DNA of 64,000 nt from Paramecium octaurelia (Eukaryota > Ciliophora > Oligohymenophorea > Peniculida > Parameciidae), in assembly GCA_905182995.1 (NCBI GenBank), contig CAJJDP010000040.1, positions 68,834-132,833 on the forward strand, in the 5' to 3' direction. The position numbers and the translations under genes were made by a program. The notes beneath the pieces are model-generated. The model worked only from the letters and a program-made list of their open reading frames with translations. It was not told where the DNA came from and ran no database searches. Shown here one piece after another: positions 1-12,200 of the stretch. Within the stretch, counting starts at the first letter, position 1. Every line of letters begins with the position of its first letter.

Positions 1-559
1 ACCTCAACTTCCTCTAGTTAGAGAAGGAAGTAGGATTAATTGATGACAATTCTACATCGTTACTTCAATTGAATCATGAAAATCTTTCTCGAACAATTAT
101 CATGGACTTAGAAGGTTGTCCACTAAATCGCCAAGCCAAGAAGATAAAGAAGAGGAAGCGAGTGGTCTTCCATTACAAGAAGAGAAGAAATACTAAATTG
201 ACAGGGATCAATAACAACAACACATTCACCGTTGAGGAGGACAAAAAAATCCTATCTCTCGTGCTCGAGCATGGTCCAAAGTTTGGCAATATAATGAAAA
301 ACTTCAATGATAGGAACCAAAACGCCATAAAGAATAGATACTATAAATACCTTAGATTCAGATGGGATTCAATATTGGGGAGGTATATCCTTGTTTTTAG
401 TGATTATTTAGTGACTACAGAAGACTGAATTGCAAGCAAGACAGTAAGAAAGTGGAATGTAGTGATCTAACTTAAATCATAGATGAAATGACGATCTTTC
501 CAGAATTCAAAGTATTATTGTCCCAGTTAGTGTACAGAGTCCACTCCTATTTTAATTGA
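1..559 (+). CDS. Myb/SANT DNA-binding domain protein (5' partial)
   Basis: The frame is already open at base 3 and reads through an in-frame TAG as Gln, so the start lies left of the window. A lysine/arginine-rich stretch (near 135-200) is followed by one Myb/SANT-type helix bundle at about 225-365: an acidic start (FTVEEDKKILSLV), a glycine turn (HGPKFGNI) and a third helix (NAIKNRYYKYLRFRW). A 29-nt GTA..TAG intron (383-411) is needed to continue; after it the frame runs to TGA at 557-559. Myb/SANT repeats bind DNA or histone tails, so a nuclear regulator is likely. Only one repeat is complete here; another may lie upstream. The family is firm; target and exact role are not visible. Confidence 0.75.
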
Positions 560-946
560 TTACTCTTATTTATGTGTTGTGTATTTCAAGTTATTGTAAT
601 TTTGAATTTTTGATTGATTGAACATCAATTGTTGTAAGAGGTATGGAATTCGAATCATGATCCCAAAATTCAATGTTGAGTATTTATTGACACCAGAGAG
701 TTGAATATTAAGGATATGGAGAGGAGAGAAGGTTCAACTTGATACCTGATAGGTTTAAGTCTGATGAGAATGAGATCAGGGTTACTTGAATTAGCGATTG
801 GAGTGAGGAAGGTGGGATGGAGAGGAAGAAATGGGGTTGGGTTGTAATTATAATATTTGGGATAAATTATGTAAATCTCAAGAAATGTATTAGTATTTAT
901 TTATGAATTATATGTATATTTATTTAGGAATTCCATTATTAATTAA
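560..946. other. Gene-poor gap with a possible decayed coding fragment
   Basis: No complete gene is seen. A short frame opens at ATG 656 and stops at 701. A second frame (703-870) has protein-like composition (for example RRFNLIPDRFKSDENEIRV, then a Trp-rich stretch and a hydrophobic tail) but is cut by a TGA at 787-789. The pieces cannot be joined by a GTA..TAG intron, so a small pseudogene, or chance open frame in a TGA-only code, is more likely than a live gene. Confidence 0.3.
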
Positions 947-2305
947 ATGCAAGAGAAATTAATAGCTGGACTCACATCGAGTTATGGCAGTTTGTTGGGT
1001 CAATAGTATTTGAAGTGGTTGAAGATGCCTCCTTCTTATTTAAGAGTGATGCAATCCATCGATTACAGAAAGGGGATGTATGCAGCTTAGCAAATAAAGG
1101 CAAATCAATAGATAATGCTTATATCGACAGAGAAGTGTTTCACAAGTGTGGAATTCGTCGGTTGTGACACCAGGAAATCTCAAGAACTTCAGGTATGTAG
1201 TTGCAAATCAATTAGACCATAGCATCACAAATAGCTCACAAAATATGTGGTGGAAAAGTGGAATAGTAGTATTTGGTCACAGGGTTGCTCAAAATTATAT
1301 TGCAAGTGTTCGTGCATCAGAAGGACCAATCTCTAACTCACTCTCCATTTGCAAATATGATTCAGCCTCCCAATACTCCGTTATTGTGGCCTCAAACAGT
1401 GATTGATTTGATATCCTCAAGGAATTTGGCTTCCTTGATTGAAGGCACTCTTCTCCAATGTTAATCGATGTATAATGAATTGCAATTGAGCAAAGTTTAC
1501 GGTTTGACAGCCCTTGAATTTTTGAAATTGTTCCAAGCTATCAGAGCATCCTTAATTTGCTTCAATCCACAGTATGACCAATATCAATACATTCTAGAAA
1601 ACCGAAATACTTTGACATGCAATCAGTCTAAATAGTAAGTCCAATGGTTTATCAATTTGATCACTCCTTCGATCCAAATTGCTACTTGGATGGCTGTTAT
1701 TTGAGCCATGAAAACATGAGTTTCGTTGATTTCAGTGCCAAAAAGCAAATTGAACCAGGCGACGTAAGATATACTCCCCTAAGTTAATAGAAATTAACCA
1801 TCAATTACGGTAATTTGAGTAATCATGATCTACTAATGAGACATGGGATTATGGTGGATGACAATCCTTATAATGAAATGCCCATTGACTTGGACTTCAC
1901 TAAAGCCATTAATTACACCGAATAGCTCTTTGAGTAAAAGCAAAAGTGGTTGAGACAGAGTGAAATCACCAACATTGAAAGGCAGTCCTTGTATGCTAAC
2001 AAAATTAATGTGCAATTATTACAGTAACATTTATGCCTTACACTCTTAGGTATCTTAGGATTTATTTTCTGACTGAACAAGAATTCTCCAAAAATCCACA
2101 ATTGGAATTTAATTCATTCCAAGAAAAAATCAGTGAAGAAAATGAGTTGTTGGTCAAATAGTTTATGATTCAAAACATCAAGAATATCTTATCCACTTAC
2201 AAACAAATTTCTAAGCCGATTGGCAAAGAATTGTAGGACCTTTACAAAATTCAAAAGGATGAGATGACCATACTATAAAATAATCTAACTTTTTTTAGTA
2301 AATGA
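947..2305 (+). CDS. SET-domain lysine methyltransferase (Rubisco-LSMT / SETD family)
   Basis: Five exons split by introns 1193-1215, 1572-1597, 1764-1790 and 2024-2049 (23, 26, 27 and 26 nt, all GTA..TAG) give a 418-residue protein; the spliced length is an exact multiple of three. The second half carries the SET C-terminal signature: a buried core segment (SPMVYQFDHSFDPNC), the glycine step before the catalytic strand (EPGDKLTINYGNLSN, where the YG and following Asn line the cofactor and lysine channel), then HDLLMRHGIMVDDNPYNEM, as in the Rubisco-LSMT/SETD3 group. A helical region resembling the LSMT substrate-binding domain follows. Such enzymes transfer methyl from S-adenosylmethionine to lysine or histidine of non-histone proteins. 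Substrate cannot be told. It ends about 20-50 bp before the next gene on the same strand. Confidence 0.8.
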
Positions 2306-2351
2306 GTGCAAATGATAAAAAATGTTAAAATTATTTATAATTAACAAATTG

Positions 2352-2996
2352 ATGAGGAAATCTAATAATGAATAGACTCTTCCTGCTCAAGGAAATGCCA
2401 TTGACAAACAATTCTACTATAATCTCCTATCTCTCGAGAAGGCTATCATTAAAGAACCACATCTCGATGCTGTACAATAGGCCTTGGCTATGTATAGGTA
2501 TTTTTTATTGCATATTCACCAATAGAAAGTGTGTGGAGTACTTTGACAACATACAGGATCCCATCAAATATTACTTTTTGGACAAAATCCAATAAGCCTT
2601 GAGTGAAACCAAAACACTTATGCTCATCATCAATTCCAAATCCGAATTAGAGTCCTCCAAAACTATCAGTCCAGTCAAAAGAACCTCCATGTCTGACCTA
2701 CCCTCACCCTAATTGTCTGATTAATAGGTTATGGATAAGAAACTCAGATCAAAATAAGTCACATTATAAATTAAGTTGCATGAAGCCGCGGATTAATAAT
2801 GTAAACTATACACACATACATTCTAGCTGAAATACTCAATACTATGGTCACTGACTTCACAACTAATACAACAAGTACGGATTAGAAGGTTAGGCAGGAT
2901 TTAAATTAATAAGCAGACATAATATAAGCCAGATTACTCAAGAGATAGTAAAGCACAAAAATAAAAGGTTGTTCATCAATGCAAACATTGTTTTGA
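2352..2996 (+). CDS. Uncharacterised protein
   Basis: Three exons with introns 2498-2525 (28 nt) and 2801-2826 (26 nt) give 196 residues ending at TGA 2994-2996; an in-frame ATG at 2322 would add ten residues. The N-terminal half looks globular and helical (DKQFYYNLLSLEKAIIKEP, then KCVEYFDNIQDPIKYYFLD); the C-terminal half is Ser/Thr/Lys/Gln-rich and probably disordered. I do not recognise the family. It sits just downstream of, and on the same strand as, the SET gene. Confidence 0.6.
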
Positions 2997-3061
2997 TAAA
3001 TATATATAAATAATCAATTGTATTTTCAATTAACCTAGTGATAACTAATAGAATTGGAATA

Positions 3062-3431
3062 ATGAAATATTCACTTCAATTTAGTTATGAAGAAGAAAAA
3101 ACCTTATATTTTCAACATACAAAATTTGAATTTATATATATTTTCTCTATCATATGTTAAATTCCAATATAGAAATTAGGGGAGGTTTATGCTAAAGTCA
3201 ATATCCATGATACTAGATACTGGGAATCATAAAAAACGATAAACAAAGCAGCTTTTTCAGTATAATTAAGAATTTAAGATTACCAGAGTAAATGATTTAC
3301 AACTCTATGTTTACAAAAATAAAATATTAATGATGATGTAACAACCATATTATGTTTGGCTAATGAACAATTTGGATGTTCTTCTTTATAGAACACATTA
3401 ATCACAATAGTCCATTTTTAGATACAAATGA
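3062..3431 (+). CDS. Small uncharacterised protein (tentative)
   Basis: A frame from ATG 3062 (MKYSLQFSYEEEKTLYF) continues through GEVYAKVNIHDTRYWESQK; removing a 19-nt GTA..AAG candidate intron beginning at the GTATAATTAAG near 3260 brings in ITRVNDLQLYVYKNKI and an end at TGA 3429-3431, 116 residues. The opening residues have strand-like alternation faintly like a C2 sandwich, but this is weak. An open frame also exists on the opposite strand, which is expected with only one stop codon, so the call is tentative. Confidence 0.4.
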
Positions 3432-3618
3432 TTTGAGACTGAATACCTACAAATAGGTTATACTGCTGAAATTGATATAACTCTTTAAAAAGTCTCTTGA
3501 GATTACCATGCAATCGGTATATTTTTTGAAAATTATCATAGATTTCTCTGTCATATTGATTTACAATAATAATTTTTAAATTTATAATAATATTTAAACC
3601 CAATATTATAATACTATT

Positions 3619-5107
3619 TCAATTACTTTTGATCACCTCTATTACTGTTTTTATGTTTATCAAACCAAGGATTCCTTAGTACAGGGCTGTCAAAACTAAT
3701 AATTTGAACCCTTCTGTTAAATATTACAAAAGGAATCCAAGCAAGTAAAGGATCATGAATTTTGGCATTATTGCATTCCATTAGATTTTTATGCCTTATT
3801 TATTAATGATTAGAAATGACACAACAATTCTGACTGACATTGATAGAATATTTGAGATAATTATGCCTGATGATCCCAATTGGACCATGATTATTAAAGA
3901 TAAACTAGATATTTAAGGGATATGGAATACCTATATATGATTGTTTAAGCAATAAGTAAGTATCTGTACCACCACATATCTTTAGTGTCGATTGTAGAAT
4001 TCACGTAGCTTTCAGTGATTCCATTAATGCCCATGATCCAAATGTAAACACAGTAAAGTTGCATAGCCAAAATGCAGGAATCAGAAGTCCATTAAGAACC
4101 ATAAATCTGCAAGAAAGCAGATGCACAGGGAATACCAGCACTTATAATGCTGATTCCAACCAAATTCAAAAACTTCAAATACTTTTCCAATAATTAGGAT
4201 TACTCATCTTGGTTGATTTTTGGGAACAAATTGAATGCTATTTATTCTATGTTGACATATATAAAGCGAGGGATTATGGAGCCAATGTGACTGACTAAGG
4301 TAAACTCTCCTGAGATGATGGGATTGTTGTATATCACCATGACTATTTTTTCTAGTTCTTGCAATAGAAATTTCATAAAGGCCATTAGTGTAAATTGATA
4401 GCCCACTTACTTCATCTCAGCTACAACATACACTCCTTCTTTATTTATTTATTTAAATTTTGATTAAGTGGAGAGTGAAAAGATGTAGCCGAATATGAAA
4501 ATGGAATAGATAACCTGAGCAATTCCAAACCCGACAACAGTTTCAATCTGGAAGAATTCGCGTGTATATTTGCCCAACAATATGTAGAGCACTATGGTCT
4601 TCATAAAAACTGCTAAGCCTTCTGCTTTGGCCACCACATTCAATTTTAATTAAATGACCCATTATACAGCATAGGGTTCTGAGGCTCCATCAATTACTAA
4701 AGATCAAATGGCATTCATTACTTGCAGAGATTCCATAGAGAAAAGCTGTTTTGGCAAATGCGACACTTTGATTGTAACTCATCACCAAAACAGTGATTGG
4801 AGCAATGCAGATTGTGATGAGCAATCCAAAGTACATTAGATTGACAGCCGATTAGGTTTGCTCTTGATTGGGGTCCTTCAATCTGGAGTAGGTTTATTTC
4901 AAGACAATCTTTAAATAGAAGAGAGTGACGTTGGTCAACAAATCCAAATTAGTTGTGAGTCCTCTATATATATCAAAAAATGGACATACCATAAATGCCT
5001 GGTTCTAGGTCTCGGAGGACCAAGACATTCAAAGTCAAATCAAATATTCTTGATAATATTTTTAAAGCAAATAACCAGGTTAATTGTTTGCCTGCTTTAT
5101 TAATCAT
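3619..5107 (-). CDS. RFT1: RFT1-type endoplasmic reticulum lipid-linked oligosaccharide transporter
   Basis: Start at 5107, stop TGA at 3619-3621; introns 4962-4989 (28 nt), 4697-4721 (25 nt) and 3905-3930 (26 nt) leave exactly 470 codons (469 residues). The protein is a multi-pass membrane protein matching RFT1 along its whole length: the N-terminal segment through LRDLEPGIYG, the middle KAEGLAVFMKTIVLYILLGK, FTLVSHIGSIIPRFIY, and near the end MGINGITESYV (animal RFT1 has AINGVTECF here). RFT1 is an ER membrane protein required for presence of the Man5GlcNAc2-dolichol donor in the lumen for N-glycosylation; whether it is itself the flippase is debated. Only about 30 bp separate its start from that of the divergent cyclin gene. 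Confidence 0.88.
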
Positions 5108-5136
5108 TTAATTATTTAATGGAGTACATCCAAAAA

Positions 5137-6084
5137 ATGATAAGACCTTTTACAGATCGCTCTAATTACTACGTGTCACAGCCCAACTCATTCAAGAGGA
5201 AAGAATCAAAACACACCCATGATCCACAATAAGTGTTGCTCTATATCAAGCAGATCTTCTTCACTCTGCAAACATAATAGGTTAGATTAAGTGTTCTGAT
5301 CATTTTAGAACGTGAACATGTCATTCCTTAATCCGAATTATTTTTCAGATATCCAATCTGATCTCAATCCAGAGATGAGAGCCCAGATGGTATTCCTTCC
5401 CATATAACCTTAATAGATAGACGAGGTTCATAAGTTATGCACAGCTCACAAGGCTCAGCGAAGAACTTTCCATCAAACCATTTATTTGCTCGATGTTTAT
5501 TTAAGTACAAATAGAATATTTACCGCTCAAATCGATTCGATATACAAGACATGCTATTTTGTCGCGTCCAAATATGAAGAAGTATTTGTCTCTCCCTACC
5601 TAGATCTACCCAAGTCCATTGTGGAGGTACACCTATGACAGAGACGAAATGCAGGAGATCTTTTAGATTGAAAAAGAACTGCTCTCTCTCTTGGATTTTA
5701 AGTTGGTTACAGCATCCTCTTACGTGTGGTTAAACTATTATTGGACAATTATCAACATAGCAGAGAAGACTTCCAATTGGCTGACCTATTCCTTACTCTT
5801 GTTGGATGTTGCTGTTTACAATATCAATATCATCAAATACGAACCCTCCAAAATTGCATGTGCTTCTCTCTATACCAGTGCCATTATGTTAAATATTTAA
5901 ATGAATTGGAATAGTTTTGCATCACAATTTGGATTGCATTTCCAACATGAGATTAAAGTAATCATTCGATTTAATAATTTAGGAAATTTCAAACCTCATC
6001 ATGATAACATTAAAAGACAGTGTAAATTAAAAAAGAGAAATTGTCAAGCATATGTAATTGTAAAAAGAGAAAGAACTTTTTTGA
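5137..6084 (+). CDS. B-type cyclin
   Basis: Introns 5281-5308, 5390-5416, 5582-5603 (only 22 nt) and 5958-5982 give 281 residues. The cyclin box is clear: FHQTIYLLDVYLSTNRI, then YKTCYFVASKYEEIYPSPL created by the 22-nt intron, then a Tyr-Thr-Tyr-Asp-Arg-Asp-Glu-Met segment and IEKELLSLLDFKLVTASSY, i.e. the helices 3-5 of an A/B-type cyclin N-terminal fold; the C-terminal fold follows (EPSKIACASLYTSAIML). It should activate a cyclin-dependent kinase. There is no obvious destruction box in the short N-terminus. An in-frame ATG at 5119 is an alternative start, but it lies only 11 bp from the RFT1 start. Confidence 0.88.
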
Positions 6085-6273
6085 ATTAACTTGTTTATTA
6101 CTATATTTTCATTCATTTTTTCATTTATTTTTCATTTATTTTCAATAACATATAAATAAATAGAAATTCTATAAAAACTCTTACACAAATATGTTAACTA
6201 AAATACATAACAAATAGTAATATAAATAATCCCTTAAATTGATATTTAAATATCAAACATATGAAATATTAAT

Positions 6274-9200
6274 TCATTTTAATGGTGCTGTTTCATTTCC
6301 TTGGGTCATTATAATTTTCTCTATACTAGTGAAGGTGTTTCGATGTTAGGAAATGAAAAGCATTGATCTACTATCCTTAGCTTTTACTTGATCTCTAGTC
6401 GAGTCTTTAGCTGGAAATCTATTGATTTTAAGTTTCAAATAATTTTTAATTTTATAAAATCTTTCCAATATCCTTTATTTTTATTGCTTCCTTAGTTTTA
6501 AGATGTTTCTGAGAGAAGGACAGATTTTACAAATGTTGGGGAATCTCATTAATATCATTCCTCGAATTGGATCCAACTATTCATCCAATCTCTTGAAGAA
6601 AGCAATGAATATCTTTTCAATGAACAAGAAGATCAATTTGAGGATCAAGTAAAGAATCAAAATGATTAAGGAGATTTCCAAATAAAATATGTCCAACTTC
6701 TGAATTTAGTATAAAAGTAAAGATAGTAATATTGTCATTGAAACATAATAGGAAATCGTTTATTCCAAAACATTAAATTAGGATTGCCTGTACGGTCTAA
6801 AAATAGCGATGGATTGATAATAGAGGATAATGATAATATATATTAGAATGCCTTTGATCAAGATCTGCTACTCCAAGAAGTTGATTATCACTATGATGAG
6901 CAATTTATAAGCAATCTTAATGAGTTCCCAATAATATGACTCATCACTGTATTCATTAATCAAGTATGATAACACCTTTCTTGCACTTTTATTATATAAG
7001 TTCTCTTTATGGTAATATAGATAATATAGCAACACTAATGGGATCATTATTCCCTGAAAGGCTACGATTGGGATAACAAATTTGAATAACCAATTCGCAT
7101 GTTCTTCTGTGTCATAATAATAATAGACAGATGCTTAGATGTAGTCATCCCCAGAAATCTTCCTTTTTGAAATTAAGGAGGTTCCCCTAATAGAATAATA
7201 TAAGGAAATACCAATTTAAAATTGATTGCTGATTGTAGATATAAAGGTAGATAATGGTAGTAAAAATAAAGGTTTGTGAAAATCTAGATACCTTGGCCAT
7301 GATTGAAATGCAATAGATGGCAGTAGACAAGGCGAAATTAAAGAATGGAATCAGGAGGATCAAAATGAAATGACTGTAAATAATTGGTGTGTCTGTGATT
7401 TGAGACGTTGTGCAGTCGATTTGATAAGTCACAAAACTAGAGGCTTCTCCAAGAAATTATAAGGTGTTTCTAAGATTCGTAAAGAAATCAATCTAGAAGG
7501 TACTAATTACCATCAAAATTTAGAAGTAATTGTTACTCATCTTAATCAATATACTGGTCTAATCCAAACTAAAAGTGTATAAGGTTTGATATTTCAAATA
7601 GAGTACTTTTAATTAGGCAAGTTTTTAAAGAGAATTATGAGTACTTTTGACTGTCATAATAATCAAAAAGGAGGACCTAATAAATGAAAATCAAATATAC
7701 CAAAATGATGAAATCAATAAGAGCATAACTTACACACTTAAATGACCACAGAAACTACATTTTGTCTACCCAGAGTTCATAAAATAGCCGTCTCCTCTAA
7801 TGTTATAGATATCACATTCTTCACAAAGTGCTCCAATGCTGCCTATTGAACAAGAGAGTTCTCCTGGAAACCACCCTCCCAAACATTTGGATGGATACTT
7901 TTAGCATCTCTCAATTAGATCAGATCTTAAATGTGGTCTCCAATAAAATGGCTATAATTGAAGCATAGCTCCATTGGTTTGGTTGATCAATTTAATATCA
8001 ATTCTCTTACATGAAGTACTATTATATGCTACTGAGTAATATCCTGCAGCGGAGTTGCATCTTAAACAAGCACCCTCATAAAAGTACTCACCAATTTGGC
8101 ATTTCAATGTTTCAACTGAAAATTTTAAATGATAGTCATCTGTAATACAGTCACACTTAATGTCAAGCATAATAGATTTTTAATCATCATATGGATTGTG
8201 AACTATTAATAATTCATTCAAATCGTAGTATTGTTTTGTTGAATTAAAAACTATGATCTAATATGAGGCTAATGAATCATCTTCAAATGTAGTAATAGCT
8301 TATTCGCTGTCATAGGCAATTAGACATTTGGAGTCATCTAAAAACATAATCTCTTCCTTTATGTGATTATAGGCTTTCAGTTGAATTGAGTATTCGATTG
8401 AGCTAAACAGTTTGGATGTATAGTTGAAGAATTCATATTACGATAATTTGATGCCAGTTGGGAAATAGAGTTTTTATTTTAAAATGGGATAATCAATTAC
8501 TGTTTAACCTATAATTTATCTAAGGTTAGAGATTTCTTAATTATTAATGATTAATTACAAGAAATTGGGTTACTCAGCCAAATTATCGGCGAAACTTGTT
8601 GCTGAATTCTATGTGAACTAAAGTTTGCTCTAATTCTATATAAGAGCATTAGATCCTAAAAATATTGCACCTCCTGTTGATGCCTTATTCTCGTAGAAGT
8701 AGCAATCTTAAACATGGATGTCTTTTTGACTCTAATAAAAGATTGCTCCTCCTGAATTATCAGCCTCATTTTGTAAAAACAATGTTGACTTAATGTAGAG
8801 CTGAAGATTGTTTATAAAAATTGATCCTCCATCATTTGCAATATTATTGATAAATTTACTTTTCTTGATTATGATTACTTAATCATTGGCACTTGAATTA
8901 GACATGAGATTAAAGCATCCATTTAAACCACATAGATTTCTGTTTAGAGTCAAAAATTAAAACCGAATTTTTGTAGTTTTCTCCTTAGAATCTGTGCTTA
9001 AGGATAATACCCCACTTTAACAGTTCTTACAAGTTATATTATAAAAATTGATATCGTCGAACTAAGCCAACATGCAATTGTTAGATAGGATTAATTAAAC
9101 TATTGCTGTTTGTAGACGGTTTTTCCCTTAAATATTGAAATGGGATAAATGGTCAATATGAATATATGTCGGTGTGTCTGAGCTTATATCTTATATCTTC

Positions 9201-12200
9201 AATGAGGTTTATGCATCAAATATGGAATTGAACACACTTGCCCTGTACAATGTAAATGATTTTGAATATTCAACATGCAAAATTGATTCATAAAAATACC
9301 CTTCAGCATTCAATCTGCTAATGCTTACATGACTTCCTTAGATAGTAATTAAACCATATAGCTCCTCAGAATTTGTTAAGCCATAATACTCTAAATAATT
9401 TTTATAGTAATTCTTGTCATTTCTTATTGTAACATTTCGTAAATTGATAGTAGAGTTGTTTTACTGTGAATACATTTAAATAAAGGAGATAATAGATTGT
9501 TAAGAGGAGAATACATTAAAGAACTCAAGATTTTTTAGATTCATGACATTTTAATAAATGGATGGTTTAACATATAAGAATCCTCCAATGTAATTCGAAC
9601 TTGAATTGGTGACGTATGCATCAATGATATTCAATTGAAGGTAAGAGTATTGAGAATCAATGTATAAGCATCCTCCCATTCCTTGGGCAAAAGGACTTCT
9701 AAATGTCGAAATGTTTTCAAATCTTACTCCAACAATATTGGCAATACCGTTGAATTTTGTGATTATGTAGAAGACTCCCCCATAATATCCGATTGAGTTA
9801 TAAAATGAGGAGTCTCGAATCGTTAATTCTTGCACTTATATGTAGGCCAGACCACCATATGACATTTACTGGATTTAGGATATACCTACTTCAATTTTCA
9901 TAGCTTCTAAATATGATTCCAGATTATTTGTCATGTTTGTAAAGCATAATTGGAAGTCTAATGTCTTGGAGTTGACTAACATTAATGAGTCAGTTGCATT
10001 TGAGATGAGACAACCAAGTATTTTCAGATTTTTAATAAATACTGAACTCTATGGTACGTTAAGAACAATGAGACTAGCAGTGCTGATTTCTGGATCTTGT
10101 AATTCTTAATTCTGCCAAATATTCACGAAGTATGAATCCTAAATTGATATTGATTACTCAATTTATGAAACGATTTGAATTATGGAGGAAGGCAACTTGT
10201 ATTGTTTCTTTTTCATTTGTATGTTCATTACTTGGAGATTACTTATTTTCTTGTAATTTTGTCTATTGTTTATCCCTTCCAATACAGAAATGAAAATTGA
10301 GTCTTCTGACTTCTGATTCTTGATTATGAAATCATTAATTATCAAAGTGGAAGCACTGATATCAAAGATTTGACTAACCGTTTGATCCATGTTTGAATCA
10401 GCCACTATGTGATTCAACTCCAGGACTTGAAAATTTTCTAATTGAAATTCAACAACACCTCTGAATCTATGCATGGTGACATTACTCAATTTAAAGGAAT
10501 AGCCCTAACAATTAAACACCTTCTCTTGAGTGTTGCTCATCGAATTCGATGCCAGAATACCTCTAATATCAATATTGGAAACGACATAATATATGTTATA
10601 AGCACTTATGATTTCAATCAGGTAGGACGACTCAAGAGTTACTGCTGAAAAGACCATTTAATTGAATTTCAACGATGTCTAACTAGAACCATAGATATTG
10701 GATGATATCAAGGATGAGTATATGAAATCGCAATTTGATATGCTAAACTATTGAAAAGTGGAACTGGATCTAATTCTAAAACCTGATGAGCTCTAAAACT
10801 TGCAATTCTCAAAGGTAGCACTGCTGATATCAACCAAATCTGATTGTGGCAATATGAAAAGTATAGTATTAATAAAGATCGAATCACTGAGTGACAAATC
10901 CTAAATTTTCAAATTCCCCTTAAAGTTATAATCACTAAAGTGTAATATTGACCCATTATTGAATGTACTATTCTTGATATTCAAATTGTTTATTTAAATA
11001 TTTTAGTATAATAGATTTTGAGTGAGAGCCAAAAAGTTTGTATTAATAAAGGAACAATTAAGAAAAGTTAGGTTTTGGATGACGATCTGATCTAAATCGA
11101 CATTGTTGGAATTTATTAGATTAATAAAAGTGGTGTTGAGCAGACTCATATTGGAGATGATTACATTAATTATTGAAACGACTTAAGGATTCTGAATTTG
11201 GATTTGATAGGCTCTTCCAAATGGGTTGCCAATAGGAACAGTCAAATTTATATTATACGTTAATTATGGTTTTAAATAACTGTCCATAATGGTCACATTA
11301 TTTAAATACAATTGGAAGGGATCTATATTGACAGTCTGTATGATTGAGTCATGGTAGATAGAAAAGTTGAGCTGTAAGTTTTGAATGATAATTTTCTGCA
11401 TATATTTAAATTAGATCAACCCAAAAGAAAGTGAGTATTAGTTATTTAAGTTGAGTCCATTAAATATGATCTCAGTTGTTTGTAAGGTGAGTACTTGAAA
11501 TACGTATTGATTAGTGAGGATATCCATTAGATGGAAGGATGGACCAAAGGCTATGTGTTAGGAAACATCCAATTGGAATGTTAGAATGCTTACCCCTTTT
11601 AAGATCATAAATTCAATTTGAGTGTCATAAATAACGGACAGATAATCTCTTAAGTCGGCTAAGTTGGTAATTATCTAAACGATATGGAAAATACAATACT
11701 AACGATATTTAAGTTTGACATTTAGTAATGGTGGAATTGCATTGTCGGACATGACCGTAATAATTATCAATAAAAAGATATGCTCTATTTGCTTTCTGGA
11801 GACACTAATATCCCTAGTATATTCGACTAGAATTGAAATAGGGGTTCAATAAATTTATGGGATCTTTTCTAATTTAACAATATTCACAGTAAAATGGGCA
11901 TTCTTAACATGCCATATTCATAACAGTCAATCGTTTTGTTCCATATTAATCCGATTCGCATGAGACACATTAATCGCCAAACAAAGTACAATAAGTAGAA
12001 TTCACCAAGATACACTCATTAATGATTACTGAATAGCCATCAACACAGGAAAGTGGATACAGACTCTCAGATGCACTATCTTCTAACAAATTGACTGGAT
12101 ATATCCCTGAGAATTAGAAAGCAAAACCTAGTATTTAACTGAATCGTTCATCCTTTTGAGTAACATAAGAAGTTGCACATTCAGTATAGACTTTATTATA

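Noticed and set aside
3600-3930. Plus-strand open frame with good-looking composition
   Set aside because: The minus strand here encodes the RFT1 C-terminus in a consistent spliced frame; with only one stop codon opposite-strand frames stay open by chance.
4438-4456. Run of ttta units as a microsatellite of interest
   Set aside because: It lies within the RFT1 coding frame, where it reads as a short polar loop, and is too short to matter.
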